NCBI RefSeq assembly: GCF_002776525.5
Contig: NC_045436.1
Coordinates: forward strand, 160,045,990 to 160,109,989
DNA length: 64,000 bases
Source of the DNA: Piliocolobus tephrosceles
Taxonomy: Eukaryota; Chordata; Mammalia; Primates; Cercopithecidae
Direction of reading: 5' to 3'
The translations under genes were made by a program, and so were the position numbers. Below the pieces are notes generated by a model. The model was not told the origin of the DNA. It made no database searches and saw only the letters and a list, made by a program, of their open reading frames with translations. This document shows, one piece after another, positions 12,283 through 22,642 of this stretch (position 1 is its first letter; each line of letters opens with the position of its first letter).

Positions 12283-12405
12283 GATCTTCATCATATATAT
12301 TTATATATGTAAAGAATACGTATATTTATATATAAAGAATATATATTTATTTATATATATAAAGAATACATGTATATTTATGGATAAATATATATTCTTT
12401 CCTTC
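12283..12405. repeat. AT-rich low-complexity (TATATTTA)n
   Basis: Repeated 'tatatttatatataaagaat' units, about four imperfect copies. No coding meaning. Confidence 0.85.
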
Positions 12406-13640
12406 AAGGGAACTTGTGTTTGACTCCTGGCTCACATCCCACCAGGCAGCTCAGTCTTTCTTGCGACTTATGCCTCCCACGGTGGTGGAAAGGTCACTGG
12501 GTTTGGGTGGCCCTAGGGTCGCTCAGATAATCACCAGTCTGATAGTAGGACACACATCACCCTGGGCCTACACTGTTCCCCCAGGTCCATTGGCTTTGCA
12601 GCTTCTGGGTCACCTGGGCACTCCATCATCTTTGCCAAAGCCAAGTGCCATTAGCCTTTCTTCTCCCAAGTCTTCATTTCTGATTGCTGATGGGGCAAGG
12701 TAGAGGCCCTGCTGTGGGTACAACCCAAGGACTCCAAGAAGCTCCTTTCCTCACCTGTTGCATCTCAAAAGGGCTCTCCTTTGTCCACTCTTTGGGAGGG
12801 TACACCAAGCATCATTGCCTTAATGGACCAGGCTTTTGAAAAACAAAAAAATCCCACAGTCAAGTCTATGTCTGGAGCCGTCTCCACTTCTGCCCGGCCA
12901 CAAACCTGCCCTGAGACCAAAAAATCATGGAGCCTGGCCAGTTGCCTGAAGGAAGCTAAAGGCAAGAACAGAAGGGGAAAATAGAAGTCACTATTTCAAA
13001 GAAAGAACCCTGCCTTACTAATATCATGTCAACTTTATGTCTCAATAGAATACACCATATAGAGCAAGATTTGTAGAACTACTAGTTCCTCGGTACAACT
13101 AGGTAACCTTTTAAACCAACGTCAACCTATTCAATACATTTATAACTTAAGACAACTCATTCCTTCTGGCTAAGTGGTTAGCCTAATGTTCTTTTAAAAA
13201 GAGTAAGGTGATATGTATAAGATTAATTAAGCCTTTTCCTACTGTTTCCTGTCATCTACATTTCCAGCTAATGAGGTTTCTACTAAAATTATAGTAAAAT
13301 GTCACAAAGCAGTGCTTATGAAGAAAGCAGTAGCCTTACAGTCAGAGAGATTTTATGAGGAGGTTGTACTCCTGTCCTATCTCATTAGCTTGACATCTTA
13401 CCAGTATCTCCACTCCTGAAAAGTGTTTCGGTGACATGAATCCGGTCTCTGCTAGATCCAGAGGCCCAGAGGAAGTCGGCATGATCTTACTTATAGCATA
13501 CAATTTCTAGGGCTTTCCCCTTTATACCGCCTTTGTGCAAACATTCTCTCATTTTAGGATGAATTCAACATAGTCCCACGTATTCTTTCTTTTTTGCTTC
13601 CATCTGGTCAGTCGGCAAGCAGATGTTCTTCCTAACAACA
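12406..13640. other. Unique intron DNA with moderate GC block
   Basis: About 1.2 kb without recognised repeats. The part from 12406 to 12990 is more GC-rich and open in two overlapping reading frames (12410-12703 and 12781-12984, + strand), but I recognise no protein family and see no splice acceptors or promoter. It could be a decayed retroviral or retrocopy fragment. Confidence 0.4.
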
Positions 13641-14284
13641 GCAGAGATCAGCAAACTTTTTCTGTAAAGGACCAGATAATAAACATCTTGGGTCCTCAAG
13701 GATGTCTTGGTCACAACTACTCCACTCTGCCACTGTAGCTGAAAAGCAGCCATTGTGGCTGGGTTTCTTTTTTCTTTTTTTTTTTTTCTTTCTTTCTTTC
13801 TTTTTTTTTTTTTTTTTTTGAGACGGAATCTCGCTCTGTCACCCAGGCTGGAATGCAGTGGCCCAATCTCAGCTCACTGCAACCTCCGCCTCCCAGGTTC
13901 AAGCAATTCTCCTGCTTTAGCCACCCGAGTAGTTGGGATGACAGGCACGCGCCACCACACCCAGCTAATTTTTGTATTTTTTATAGAGACGGGGTTTCAC
14001 CGTGTTGGCCAGGCTGGTCTCAAACTCCTGACCTTGGGTTATCTGCCTGCCTGGGCCTCCCAAAGTGCTGGGATTACAGGCATGAGCCACGGCGCAAAGC
14101 CTGTGGCTGGGTTTCTAATAAATCTTTACTATGGATGCAAAATTTGAATTTCATATGTTTTTCACATGTCACGAAATATTACTCCTTTTCTGTTCAACCG
14201 TGTAGAAACTGTTTTTTAACCATGAGCCATACAAAAGCAATGACTACGTTTGGCCCATGGGCTGCAGTTTGGGCCAGTTCTTGA
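13641..14284. repeat. hAT-type MITE split by an Alu
   Basis: 'Gatcagcaaactttttctgt', 'aaaggaccagataataaaca', 'cacaactactccactctgcc' on the left, and 'tttggcccatgggctgcagt' on the right, follow a common non-autonomous hAT element. The opposing ends (cagcaaact / agtttgggcc) fit terminal inverted repeats. Confidence 0.65.
13769..14101 (-). repeat. Alu with interrupted T tail
   Basis: Minus-strand Alu inserted into the hAT MITE. Target duplication TGTGGCTGGGTTTCT lies at 13754-13768 and 14102-14116. The tail is a C-interrupted (TTTC)n/T run. Confidence 0.94.
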
Positions 14285-15387
14285 TAATTCTCACTAATGT
14301 ACAGAAAATGGTCCCCCAGGCAGCAAATAATTCACAAATCACTCTTATTTGGCTCTGGAATATACTCTGTAATTTTTTAAACAGCATGCTTATTGTCCTG
14401 GTTACCTTGATTCTAGTCCAGTAATAAAATTAGTGCACATTCCAGGTGAGCACAGACAAAGAGGCCACTTTAAAATTAGGCCGGGCTGTGGGGGTCTTGT
14501 GCAGTGATTGCAAACCCCCCAGTGGAAGAGGGGGAGTCCTCACACAGATAATGACTAACTTCCTGTAGAGACATCGAACATTTTTACTACGCTCTTACCA
14601 AAGATTTAAACAGTGGCAATGCTAATTATACATTCTTTCTACATTTACACATTGGCACTTTTAAAAAAAAAAATCAGAAAACTGATTGCTGATTTATCTT
14701 GTTACCGTGGTGATTTAAACATTTCCCTGAGCTTGAAAATACATGCCTCAATACTTCATTAACTTCCTCAGAGATCATCAGGAAGGCAAGTCTTAGGATC
14801 AAAGTGGGTTTCAAGATCATCTAATCCAAGACTCTGAGTTCACAAGTCACGAAACTGAGGCCCAGGAGACTCAAACATTCTACAACCAAAATGTCTGCTG
14901 TCTATATCTATCCCAAGGTCACTTGTTAGCAGCAGATGAATGAGACTTGCCCAAACCAGTTCTCCTGACTGTTGCAAAATGGTCTTTGTACCTCATCATT
15001 AGGGCTCTAATCACTAGATCACCTGCCAGAGTAGTGGCCACGACCTCTTCTGTAGGTACTGGAAAGGGCCCGAAGAATTCCTGCATATATCCAGAAAAGC
15101 CAGAAGTTTGGGGACCCATTCTTGAACTTCCTAGAATGTCCCCTTGGAGATGAGCATTGACACTTGGAGGTGAAACTCTTGAAGGGTGTTTATTTAGAAA
15201 TCAGATTGTCAGCATGTGGTGCCATCTTCTTAAACTTAGATAATGGGCCCAGAGTCGCCTGGCTAGTTAGTGTCAGAGTCATTAGACTAGATGCATCTCT
15301 CCTGGCTTGCCAGAGTCTAGGTGCGGTTGTACGTCCTGAATGCACTGTTTTGAGTATTCAGCACCTGCTGTGCATGTGTCTCTGCAG
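14285..15387. other. Last visible SEL1L3 intron segment
   Basis: Mostly unique sequence. A MIR-like scrap 'cgaaactgaggcccaggaga' lies at about 14848-14868. I searched this stretch for the expected transmembrane exon and did not find it. Confidence 0.45.
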
Positions 15388-15527
15388 CGAGCGATCCCCC
15401 TCCAAGACCATCCCAGGCCTCCCCAGACACTGCCACGTCCACTGCAAGTCCAGCTGTGACTCCAGCTGCAGATGCCTCTGACCAAGACCAGCCCACAGTC
15501 ACTAATAACCTGGAGCCACGTGGGTGA
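15388..15527 (+). CDS. SEL1L3: SEL1L3 terminal coding exon (cytoplasmic tail)
   Basis: Acceptor 'gcatgtgtctctgcag' ends at 15387. The exon starts with the last two bases of a codon (xCG), then reads SDPPPRPSQASPDTATSTAS, AVTPAADASDQDQPTVTNN and LEPRG, with TGA at 15525-15527. I recognise the Pro/Ser/Ala/Thr-rich, low-complexity C-terminus of SEL1L3, which follows the single transmembrane helix and should face the cytosol. The human tail, as I recall it, differs by very few residues (NNPEPRG rather than NNLEPRG). The phase is not compatible with direct splicing from the exon ending at 3831: that join would reach a stop after about 23 codons. A preceding exon with the membrane helix must therefore exist but is not seen in this window. 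Confidence 0.9.
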
Positions 15528-16344
15528 ACTGTCCACTCCGGTTCTCTCCGGATGAGAGAGAATCCTTTCAACAGCTGATATTGGGAAGCTGGGGCCAGGG
15601 CATGATCCTGATAAACACCTTAAATGTCTTGTCAACTGGATGCAAATTTTGCAATTGGTGTCCTTTTTTTTAAAAGTCAAATTACAAGGAAGTACCCAGA
15701 TCAGGCAGTGGTAATCCCAAAGGTCATCAAACACATACAAGGAACATCTTGATCATAGGGCATGTGGGGAGGGCTACTGGGTCATCACAGCCTTTATTCC
15801 AGTGATTGTATGTATTAGGAGTCACAGCTTGCCCTGTGGCAGATCTGGATTCTTATACACTAAGATGTGTCTTAAGAATCGTCGTGCGTGGTTCATTCCT
15901 TTATCAAAGAACAGAAAGTTATGACTACTCTACAGGGTAGATAATATTTTGGTACCTGTGTTTGCCACAGCCCTGTTCCTCAAAGCCGAATTGATAGATT
16001 TCTCTTTGACTTCCAAGACCGAGCAGTTATAAGTCACCTTGAAGTAAATTGTTTATGCCTGGAAATGCAGGGAGGGCGATAGCTTTGTAAATTGGTTTAC
16101 ATTTTTCTCCTTGAATTTGTCTAGGGTCGCAGCGCTTCCGAATCATTTAATGACATTGTAGGATATCTTTTACATTTCGATTGCAATCCATGAAATTACA
16201 TTTAGAAGATTCTTAGTACTTAACTGTAGTCTTCTCCATGAATTACCCATTAGAATAGACCGGCAGCAACGGAATATGCAGAAAGTAAGCCTTTAGCTTA
16301 TAGTTTCATCCCTACCCCTTATGCCTGCCTGAGTCGTACAGGGA

Positions 16345-16382
<38 letters not shown>

Positions 16383-16390
16383 AGAGAAAG
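16345..16390 (+). repeat. (TG)10(AG)n compound microsatellite in the 3'UTR
   Basis: Ten TG units (16345-16364) followed by eight AG units and 'gaagagaaag'. It lies about 110 bp before the distal poly(A) signal. Confidence 0.9.
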
Positions 16391-16428
16391 AGCAGAATGT
16401 CTGTATACTACATGCTGCTAAGGTAGTA

Positions 16429-16434
16429 AATAAA
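16429..16434 (+). promoter_or_regulatory. Proximal poly(A) signal AATAAA
   Basis: Canonical hexamer in the SEL1L3 3'UTR, 65 bp before a second one. Usage cannot be judged from sequence. Confidence 0.5.
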
Positions 16435-16493
16435 TCAGTAATGCAATATTGTGGGTCCAAACTACTCTTTGCACTACTTTATTTACAGTAGTA

Positions 16494-16499
16494 AATAAA
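16494..16499 (+). promoter_or_regulatory. Distal poly(A) signal AATAAA, likely SEL1L3 3' end
   Basis: Canonical hexamer, followed within 40 bp by a T-rich run (from about 16531) suited as a downstream element. It is the last AATAAA before repeats resume. Confidence 0.6.
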
Positions 16500-16849
16500 A
16501 TTATTTTTATACAATTGACTACCAGAAAGTGTTTTTTTTTTCCTTTTTTATAATTACTGTTACCATACAAAGTCTAAAGGTCCATGCATTCTCCTTGAGG
16601 AGGGAAAAAAGAAAAGTCCTGATGAGAGGGCTTATTTTTCATAACCCATTAACATTTGCAGATAGGAAGGTGGCAGGAGGCTTCTCTCCAGGAATCCTGA
16701 GCTCAGGTCTGGCCTTAGAATGTTTGCACAGCATCAGACATTGTTTCAGGGCTTCGTGCTGCTCTGAACCTGGGCTCTGTGTTCATTCCAGGCTAAGCTT
16801 GCAGTTCATCCTCCTCCTCCTCCTATGAGTGCTGCTCCTGTTTTAGCAA

Positions 16850-17060
16850 ATGTTGTCTCTCCTATTTGCAAAAAAGCCAGAGGTTGAAGGCTGACAGTCC
16901 TGGATTCAAATTCTGGTCCTGTAACTGACAAGCTCAGTAACCTTAGGTGAGTGATTAACCTTCTCTGAGTCTCAGATTCCTGTGCTATAAGATGGGATGA
17001 TGAAAACCACCACTTAGGCTTTTTATGAGGCCTAAGCGAAATAATATATGTGAACCCTAC
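16850..17060 (+). repeat. MIR
   Basis: + strand MIR: 'cagtcctggattcaaattct', 'tgacaagctcagtaacctta', 'cttctctgagtctcagattc'. Confidence 0.85.
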
Positions 17061-17072
17061 AGGATATGGTCT

Positions 17073-17953
17073 TGTATTAGGTCGTTCTTGCATTGCTATT
17101 AACTAAATACCTGAGACAGGGTAATTTATAAAGAAAAGAGGTTTAATTAGCTCAGAGTCGTGCAGACTGTACAGGAAACAAGGTGCTGATAGCTATTTGA
17201 CTTCCAGGAAGGCCTCAGGAAACTTTCAATCATGGCAGAAGGCGAAGGCGGAGCAGACATGTCTTACATGGCCAGAGCAGGAGCAAGAGAGACCGAGGCA
17301 GGTGCCACAGACTTTTATTTATTTTATTTTTGTTTCTCTCTACAGATAGATAGAGCTCTATATCTATCTATATATGGAGAGAGAATATATGTATTTAAAT
17401 ATATATTTGAATATATATACATTTATGTGTATATATATATATATTTTTTTTTGAGATAATCTCAATGTCACCCAGGCTGGAGTACAGTGACACGATCTTG
17501 GCTCACTGCAACCTCCCCCTCCTAGGTTCTGGTGCCTCAGCTTCTGAGTAGTTGCGACTGCAAGCATGTGCCACCATGCCTAGCTAAGTTTTTTGTATTT
17601 TTAGTAGAAACAGTGTTTTGCCATGTTGCCCAGGCTGGTCTTGAACTCTGGAGCTCAGGCAATCCACCTGCCTTGGCCTCCCAAAGTGCTGGGATTATAG
17701 GCGTGAGCCACCGCGCCCAGCCTATTACATACTTTTTTGTTTTTATTTTTTATATTTTTTGCCACACACTTTTAAACAACCTGCTCTCACGAGAACTCAC
17801 TACCATGAGGACAGCATCAATGGGATGGTGCTAACCCATTCATGAGAAATTCATCCCCATTATCCAATCACCTCCTGCCAGGGCTCGCCTCCAACATGGG
17901 GGATTACATTTCAATACTGAGATGTGAGCAAAGCAAACATCCAAACTATATCA
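17073..17953 (-). mobile_element. THE1/MST-type MaLR solo LTR, split by an Alu
   Basis: Left part: 'taccctgagacagggtaatt'-like text ('cctgagacagggtaatttat'), 'catggcagaaggcgaaggcg'. Right part: 'cacacttttaaacaacctgc', 'ccaatcacctcctgccaggg', 'ccaaactatatca'. Together they form the complement of a complete ERVL-MaLR LTR (about 420 bp without the insert). A 4-5 bp target repeat GGTC(T/C) lies at each side. Confidence 0.85.
17340..17722 (-). repeat. Alu with long AT-rich tail
   Basis: Minus-strand Alu (body 17455-17722) whose tail has expanded into (TATATC/TA)n from 17340 to 17448. It is inserted in the MaLR LTR: 'ccaca-acttttat' occurs just upstream of the tail and again at about 17762. Confidence 0.88.
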
Positions 17954-18185
17954 GGTCCTAAATATGGTAGGTCATTATTTTTATAACATAAGAAAGAGCA
18001 GTCTGAGGGGCCAGAGAGTGGCTCTGCTCTACTGAGATCCTCTCTTCATGGCAAACACACGCATTTCCAATCTGTTGGGAACATGAGCTCACAGCTACAC
18101 ACCACACTGGGAATTGCCCTAAGCTGCTGGGATCTGCCCAAGGGCATACCCGTGCAAGAGCAGCCCATGGCTAGTGGCTCCCTGA

Positions 18186-18410
18186 TGTAGGCAGAGTTTC
18201 TCAATCTCAGCACTATTGACATTTGAGCTGGATGGTTCTTTGTTGGGGGGCAGGGTTGTCTTGTGCATTGTTGAATGTTAAACAGCACCTCTGGCCTCTA
18301 ATTAATGAATGCTACAGTGGACACTCGCCACCCCTGCTTCCCAGTGTGACAGCCAAACACCTCCTTAGGAGCAAAATCACACTCCCTTCACCTTGAGAAT
18401 GACTGATGTA
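18186..18410. repeat. hAT-Charlie-like MITE
   Basis: 'Agtttctcaatctcagcactattgacattt' type start (in part 'cagcactattgacatttg'), 'ggttctttgttggggggcag', 'tgtgacagccaaacacctcc', and a closing 'cttgagaatgactg'. Same family as the element at 25027-25290. Confidence 0.7.
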
Positions 18411-18543
18411 GGAAAACAGAGGTCCCTTGCCTCAATTTGGAACAGGGCTGAAGGGCAGGGCATCCCAGCTCCAAAACTCCATGTTGGTTGCAACCTCACT
18501 GAATGCAACTTCTCCTCACTCTGCCCTATTCTGCCTTCCTCGT

Positions 18544-18547
<4 letters not shown>

Positions 18548-18576
<29 letters not shown>

Positions 18577-18865
18577 GAGATTGAGTCTTGCTCTGCCACC
18601 CAAGCTGCAGGAGGACAGTGGCGTGATCGTGATCTTGGCTCACTGCATCCTCCATCTCCCAGGCTCAAGAGATTTTCCAGCCCCAGCCTCCCGAGTAGCT
18701 GGGATTACAGGCCCGTGCCACCATGCCCACCTAATTTTAATATTTTTCGTAGAGGTGGGTTTTGCCACGTTGGCTAAGCAGGTCTCGAACTCCTGACCTC
18801 AAATGATCTACCCACCGCAGCCTCCCAAAGTGCTGGGATTACAGGTGTCAGGCACCATGCCTGGC
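18548..18865 (-). repeat. Alu
   Basis: Full-length minus-strand Alu with 29 T. Target repeat 'cctcgtgttctt' precedes it (about 18538-18549) and follows it (about 18878-18889). Confidence 0.93.
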
Positions 18866-19240
18866 GTTTCTGCCTCTCCTCGTGTTCTTACAGGATTTTC
18901 CAACACTGATCCCCAGAAATCTTCACACCCAACTCTGTACCTCAATTTCTAAAACAAAACAACAACAACAACAAACCCTAATGTATTAGTTTGCTGGGGC
19001 TGCCATAACCAAGTACCAAATACTGGGTACTTGAACAACAGAAATTTATTTTTTCACAGTTTTGGAGGCTGGAAGTCCAAGATCAAGGCGTCAGCAGGAT
19101 TGATTCCTTCTCAGTCCTCTCTCCTTGGCTCATAGATGGTTGTCATCTTTCGGGGTCTTCACATGGTCTCTCCTCTGCGTGTGTCTGTGTCTTAGTCTCT
19201 TCTCATAAGGACACCAGCCATATTGGATTAAGACCCACAC

Positions 19241-19320
19241 ACATTTGTTGGGGAGCAGGTTGTCTTGTGCATTGTAGAATGTTAAACAGCACCCCTGGCC
19301 TCTAATTAATGAATGCCTGC
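19241..19320 (+). repeat. Short templated copy of 18240-18320
   Basis: The text from 'tttgttggggagcagg' through 'taattaatgaatgcctgcag' repeats the MITE segment one kb upstream with about five differences, including the private 'ctctaattaatgaatgc' not expected from the family consensus. It sits inside the MaLR LTR. Confidence 0.75.
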
Positions 19321-19324
19321 AGTG

Positions 19325-19641
19325 GGCGCCAGCACGCAGTGGCTCATGCCTGTAATCCCAGCACTTTGGGAGGCAGAGGCGGCTGGATCACTTGAGGTCA
19401 GGAATTTGAGACCAGCCTGGCCAACATGGTGAAACCTTGTCTCTAATAAAAATACAAAAATTAGCTGGGTGTGGTGGTGCATGCCTCTAATCCCAGCTAC
19501 TCGGGAGGCTGAAGCATGCACATCGCTTGAATCTGAGAGGTGGAGGTTGTGGTGAGCTGAGATTCTGCTGTGCCATTGCACTCCAGGCTGGGTGCCAGAG
19601 TGAGACTCCATCTCAAAACAAAACAAAACAAACAAACAAAA
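19325..19641 (+). repeat. Alu
   Basis: + strand Alu (from about 'cagcacgcagtggctcatgc') with a (CAAAA)n tail, placed immediately after the 80-bp copied segment and before the rest of the MaLR LTR. Confidence 0.9.
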
Positions 19642-19735
19642 GGCCGTATCTTCAAATACTGTCACATTCTGAGGTACTTGGGGTTAGGACTTCAACATGA
19701 GAATTTGGTGGCAGGACACAATTCAGCCCTTACCA

Positions 19736-20103
19736 CCAATAGCCCTTACACCATGGAAGGCTGGTTCCAGTCCAGCATATGGACTCACTCATGGGATCCA
19801 TCCTGGTCTGCTCAGCTCCAAATGAGGTTGGGAAATGCTGGCATGGTTCTGGGGTCAAACCTGGGTTCAGGTGAAGCTGGTAAGCTAATTGTCAATTCAT
19901 GTCCCTCCTTAGACATCTGTCCTCCAGGGATTTCTCAAGGCTATATGATCTGGATCCATCACACACCTTCTCAAGCCCCAATCTTCCTCTTCTCTCCTTA
20001 AATTCTAAACTGAATTTCCACAAGCCTAGTGTCCAAGCTGGTTGGAATAGAACCCTGCACAGTTAAGGCAACGTGGGGTAGGAGGGAAGGAAAAAGGAAA
20101 TAG
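19736..20103. other. Intergenic, nothing recognised
   Basis: About 370 bp of unique-looking DNA downstream of the MaLR LTR. Confidence 0.4.
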
Positions 20104-20107
20104 GAGG

Positions 20108-20557
20108 TGTGAAGGAAAAATAAATATTGGGACTCCCAAATCATAAGCTAAAAGGAAAAGTCAAGCTGGGAATAGCTTAGGGCGAACCTGCCTCCCAGTC
20201 TATTCAAAGTCATCCCTCTGCTCACTGAGATAAATGCGTATCTGATTGCCTCCTTTGGAAAAGCTAATGAGAATCTCCAAAGATTGCAACTGTTAGTCTC
20301 TCGCCTATCTGTGACCTTGAAGCCCCCTTCCAGCTTTGAGTGGTCCTGCCTTTCCGGACTGAACCAGTGTTCATCTTACATATATTGATTGATGTCTCAC
20401 GTCTCCCTGAAATGTATAAAATCAGGCTGTGCCCTGGCCACCTTGGGCATATGTCATCATGACTTTCTGAGACTGTGTGACAGGCACACATCCTTGACTT
20501 TAGCAAAATAAACTTCCTAAATGGACTGAGACCTGTCTCAGATATTCTGGGTTAACA
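20108..20557 (+). mobile_element. ERV1-type solo LTR with 4-bp target duplication
   Basis: A 450-bp LTR from TGTGAAGG to GTTAACA, flanked by GAGG at 20104-20107 and 20558-20561. It contains a TATA-like 'tgtataaaat' at about 20413, a poly(A) signal AATAAA near 20507 and 'ctgagacctgtctcagatat' close to the end, as in gammaretrovirus-like LTRs. No internal viral sequence remains, so it is a solo LTR. The family name is not certain. Confidence 0.85.
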
Positions 20558-20561
20558 GAGG

Positions 20562-21351
20562 GTAGGGTACAGAAGTGATATTCAGTTACTTCCCTATCGT
20601 CCCCATCACTTGGGACATTCTTAGACCATAGGTTGCCGACCAGTAGGTTGAAACAAATCCAACCCACAGATACAATTTTTTTGGCCCACTCAGTATTTTT
20701 AAATTTTTCAATTAATTGCTAATATTGTAAAATCAAGGATATGGGGCTTCTCCTAAAAACTCTAATGATGTGAAAAAACTGGGCTTTCTTTGCTGCATGG
20801 CAATAATTAGCTGAGGCTAACTAGGTCTTCCCTTTTTAGTTAGAGTCTGTCCTTTCCGATTTGCCACAGTCCCCACCATTCCCTGTTGCTTTATACCTAG
20901 TCCATTTATTCCTTTATGCAGGCATATGCAGGCATTTGGGTTCATAACTCATGGTTTGAATCTCCTTCTCTTCATTCTTAATGACTTCGCTGTGAAAAGT
21001 CTGAGAGAGATCTCCAAATTCATTTACTGCTTAATCATTTCCAAGCTTTTGGGAGCTAGGAAAGTGGTACTCTGGTAGTCTTTCTTTCTGCTCCCTGATT
21101 GAGGGAGATGTCAAGCTGTAGGTCATTTGGAGTTTCAATAAAGTGTCCAATAAAGTTGCAAGACAAAATGCCAATTAAAAAAAATTAGTGTTTTCCTACA
21201 GCAGCAATAACTAGAAAATTAAATACTAAGTAATATTAAATGTAAATAAGATTTCATTTACAGTAATGACACAGTTGTAAAGTATCTAGAAATTAACCAA
21301 ACTATGAACTCATTAGATGTTTATCAAGGAAATTTAAAAAGTCTACTCCTT
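20562..21351. other. Intergenic, possible old DNA-transposon scrap
   Basis: 'Aggttgccgaccagtaggtt' and 'tttggcccactcag' near 20630-20690 recall the end of a hAT MITE. The remainder is AT-rich and unassigned. Confidence 0.3.
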
Positions 21352-21511
21352 GGCCGGGCGCAGTGGCTCACGCCTATAGTCCCAGCACTTTGAGAGGCTG
21401 AGTCAGGCAGATCACGAGATCAGGAGTTTGAGACCAGCCTGGCCAATATGGTGAAACCCCATTTCTACTAAAAATACAAAAATTAGCTGGGTGTGGTGGC
21501 ACGCACCTGAT
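21352..21511 (+). repeat. Alu, left part only
   Basis: + strand AluS/Y-like head through 'ggtggcacgcacctga', then an abrupt switch into a different Alu. Confidence 0.85.
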
Positions 21512-21765
21512 TGCACCAAGATTGCTTGAGTGCAGGAGGTGGAGCCCAGCCAGGGCAACATGGTGAAACCCCATCTCTACAAAAAATACAAAAATTAGCC
21601 GGGTGTGGTGGTGCATGTCCGTGGTCCTAGAAACTTGGGAAGTTGAGGTGGAAGGATTGTTTGAGCCCAGAAGATCGAGGCTGCAATGAGCCAAGATGGT
21701 GCCATTTCACCCCAGCTTGAGCAACAGAGCAACACACTGTATCTAAATAAATAAATAAATGAATG
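21512..21765 (+). repeat. Older Alu lacking its head
   Basis: Starts in the middle of the left monomer ('attgcttgagtgcaggagg') and runs to an (AAAT)n tail. Its divergence is greater than the preceding piece, suggesting either insertion or recombination between two Alus. Confidence 0.85.
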
Positions 21766-21840
21766 AATACTTCAAATGAATTAGACTTAACTGTGAAAGA
21801 CAGAACTACAAGGCTAGTAATAGAAAATGTAAGATGATTT

Positions 21841-22152
21841 GGCCGGGCGCAGTGGCTCACACTTGTAATCCCAGCAGTTTGGGAGGCCAAGGCAGGCAGA
21901 TCACTTGAGGACAGGAGTTCGAGACCAGCTTGGCCAACATGGTGAAATCCTGTCCCTACTAAAACTACAAAAAAAAATTGCCAGGCATGGCGGTGGGTGC
22001 CTGTAATCCCAGCTACTTTGGGGGCTGAGGCAGGAGAATCGCTCGAACCCAGGAGGCAGAGGTTGCAGTGAGTCAAGATCACACCATTGCAATCTAGCCT
22101 GGGCAACGAGAGTGAAACTCCATCTCAAAAAAATAATAATAATAAATAAAAG
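21841..22152 (+). repeat. Alu (AluS-like)
   Basis: Full-length + strand Alu with a (TAA)n/(AAAT)n tail. Target-like 'aagatgattt' (21831-21840) and 'aagaagatttt' (about 22158) flank it. Confidence 0.92.
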
Positions 22153-22169
22153 AAAATAAGAAGATTTTA

Positions 22170-22551
22170 CACATTTTGAATGACAAAAGATTTCTTAAAC
22201 AGTATATAAAAATACAGATTTCTCTTCTTCAAAAATGAAGGATTTCTGTTCAAGAAAGAACACCACTGACAAAGCTGGTGGATTAAGGTGTGAGATTTGC
22301 AACATCCCACATCTAAAATATCAAAATCTAGAATGTGCAAAGAATGTATGTTAATTGACCACAACAAGGAGACAGAACCTCGTAGAGAAAATATTCAAAG
22401 CACAGGAACAGACAGTCCATGGAAGGAGAAAATCTAATGCCTTAAAGTAGATGAAGAGCTGCTCAACCTAACTTGAAGTCAAAGAAATACAAATTAAAAT
22501 ACAAATATGTCACTTCACACCCATCGTAAACACTAGAAATATAGGTAATAT
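22170..22551 (+). mobile_element. L1M ORF2 fragment
   Basis: 'Gctgctcaacctaacttga', 'tcaaagaaatacaaattaaa', 'cacttcacacccatcgtaaa' match the 3' part of old L1 ORF2. The element seems to resume at 23969 with 'tgtgtccatcagtaggagaa', so the satellite structure interrupts it. Confidence 0.7.
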
Positions 22552-22642
22552 GGCCAGCCACGGTGGCTCACCTCTGTAATCCCAGCACTTTGGAAGGCTG
22601 AGGCAGGCGGATTACTTGAGGTCAGGAGTTTGAGACCATCCT
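22552..22642 (+). repeat. Alu head cut off by satellite
   Basis: First about 90 bp of a + strand Alu ('ggccagccacggtggctcac' to 'gagaccatcctgg'). It passes directly into GGAAT repeats at a 2-4 bp microhomology (ctgg). Confidence 0.9.

Larger units (their letters stand above)
15528..16520 (+). other. SEL1L3: SEL1L3 3' untranslated region
   Basis: About 1 kb of Alu-free sequence after the stop codon, ending at the poly(A) signal at 16494 and an estimated cleavage site 15-25 bp later. The absence of transposons here contrasts with the surrounding DNA and supports a transcribed, retained 3'UTR. The exact end is inferred. Confidence 0.65.
18982..19735 (-). mobile_element. MaLR-type LTR, interrupted
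   Basis: 'Tgtattagtttgctggggct', 'ttcacagttttggaggctgg', 'ataaggacaccagccatatt' and, after the inserts, 'ctgaggtacttggggttagg' and 'ggacacaattcagccc' form the complement of a common MLT1/MST-like LTR. The middle is replaced by an 80-bp copied segment and an Alu. Confidence 0.75.

Noticed and set aside
15164..15740. ORFs of 105 and 152 residues around the SEL1L3 terminal exon
   Set aside because: They are shadow frames; the true frame is the one that gives the proline-rich tail with an upstream AG acceptor.
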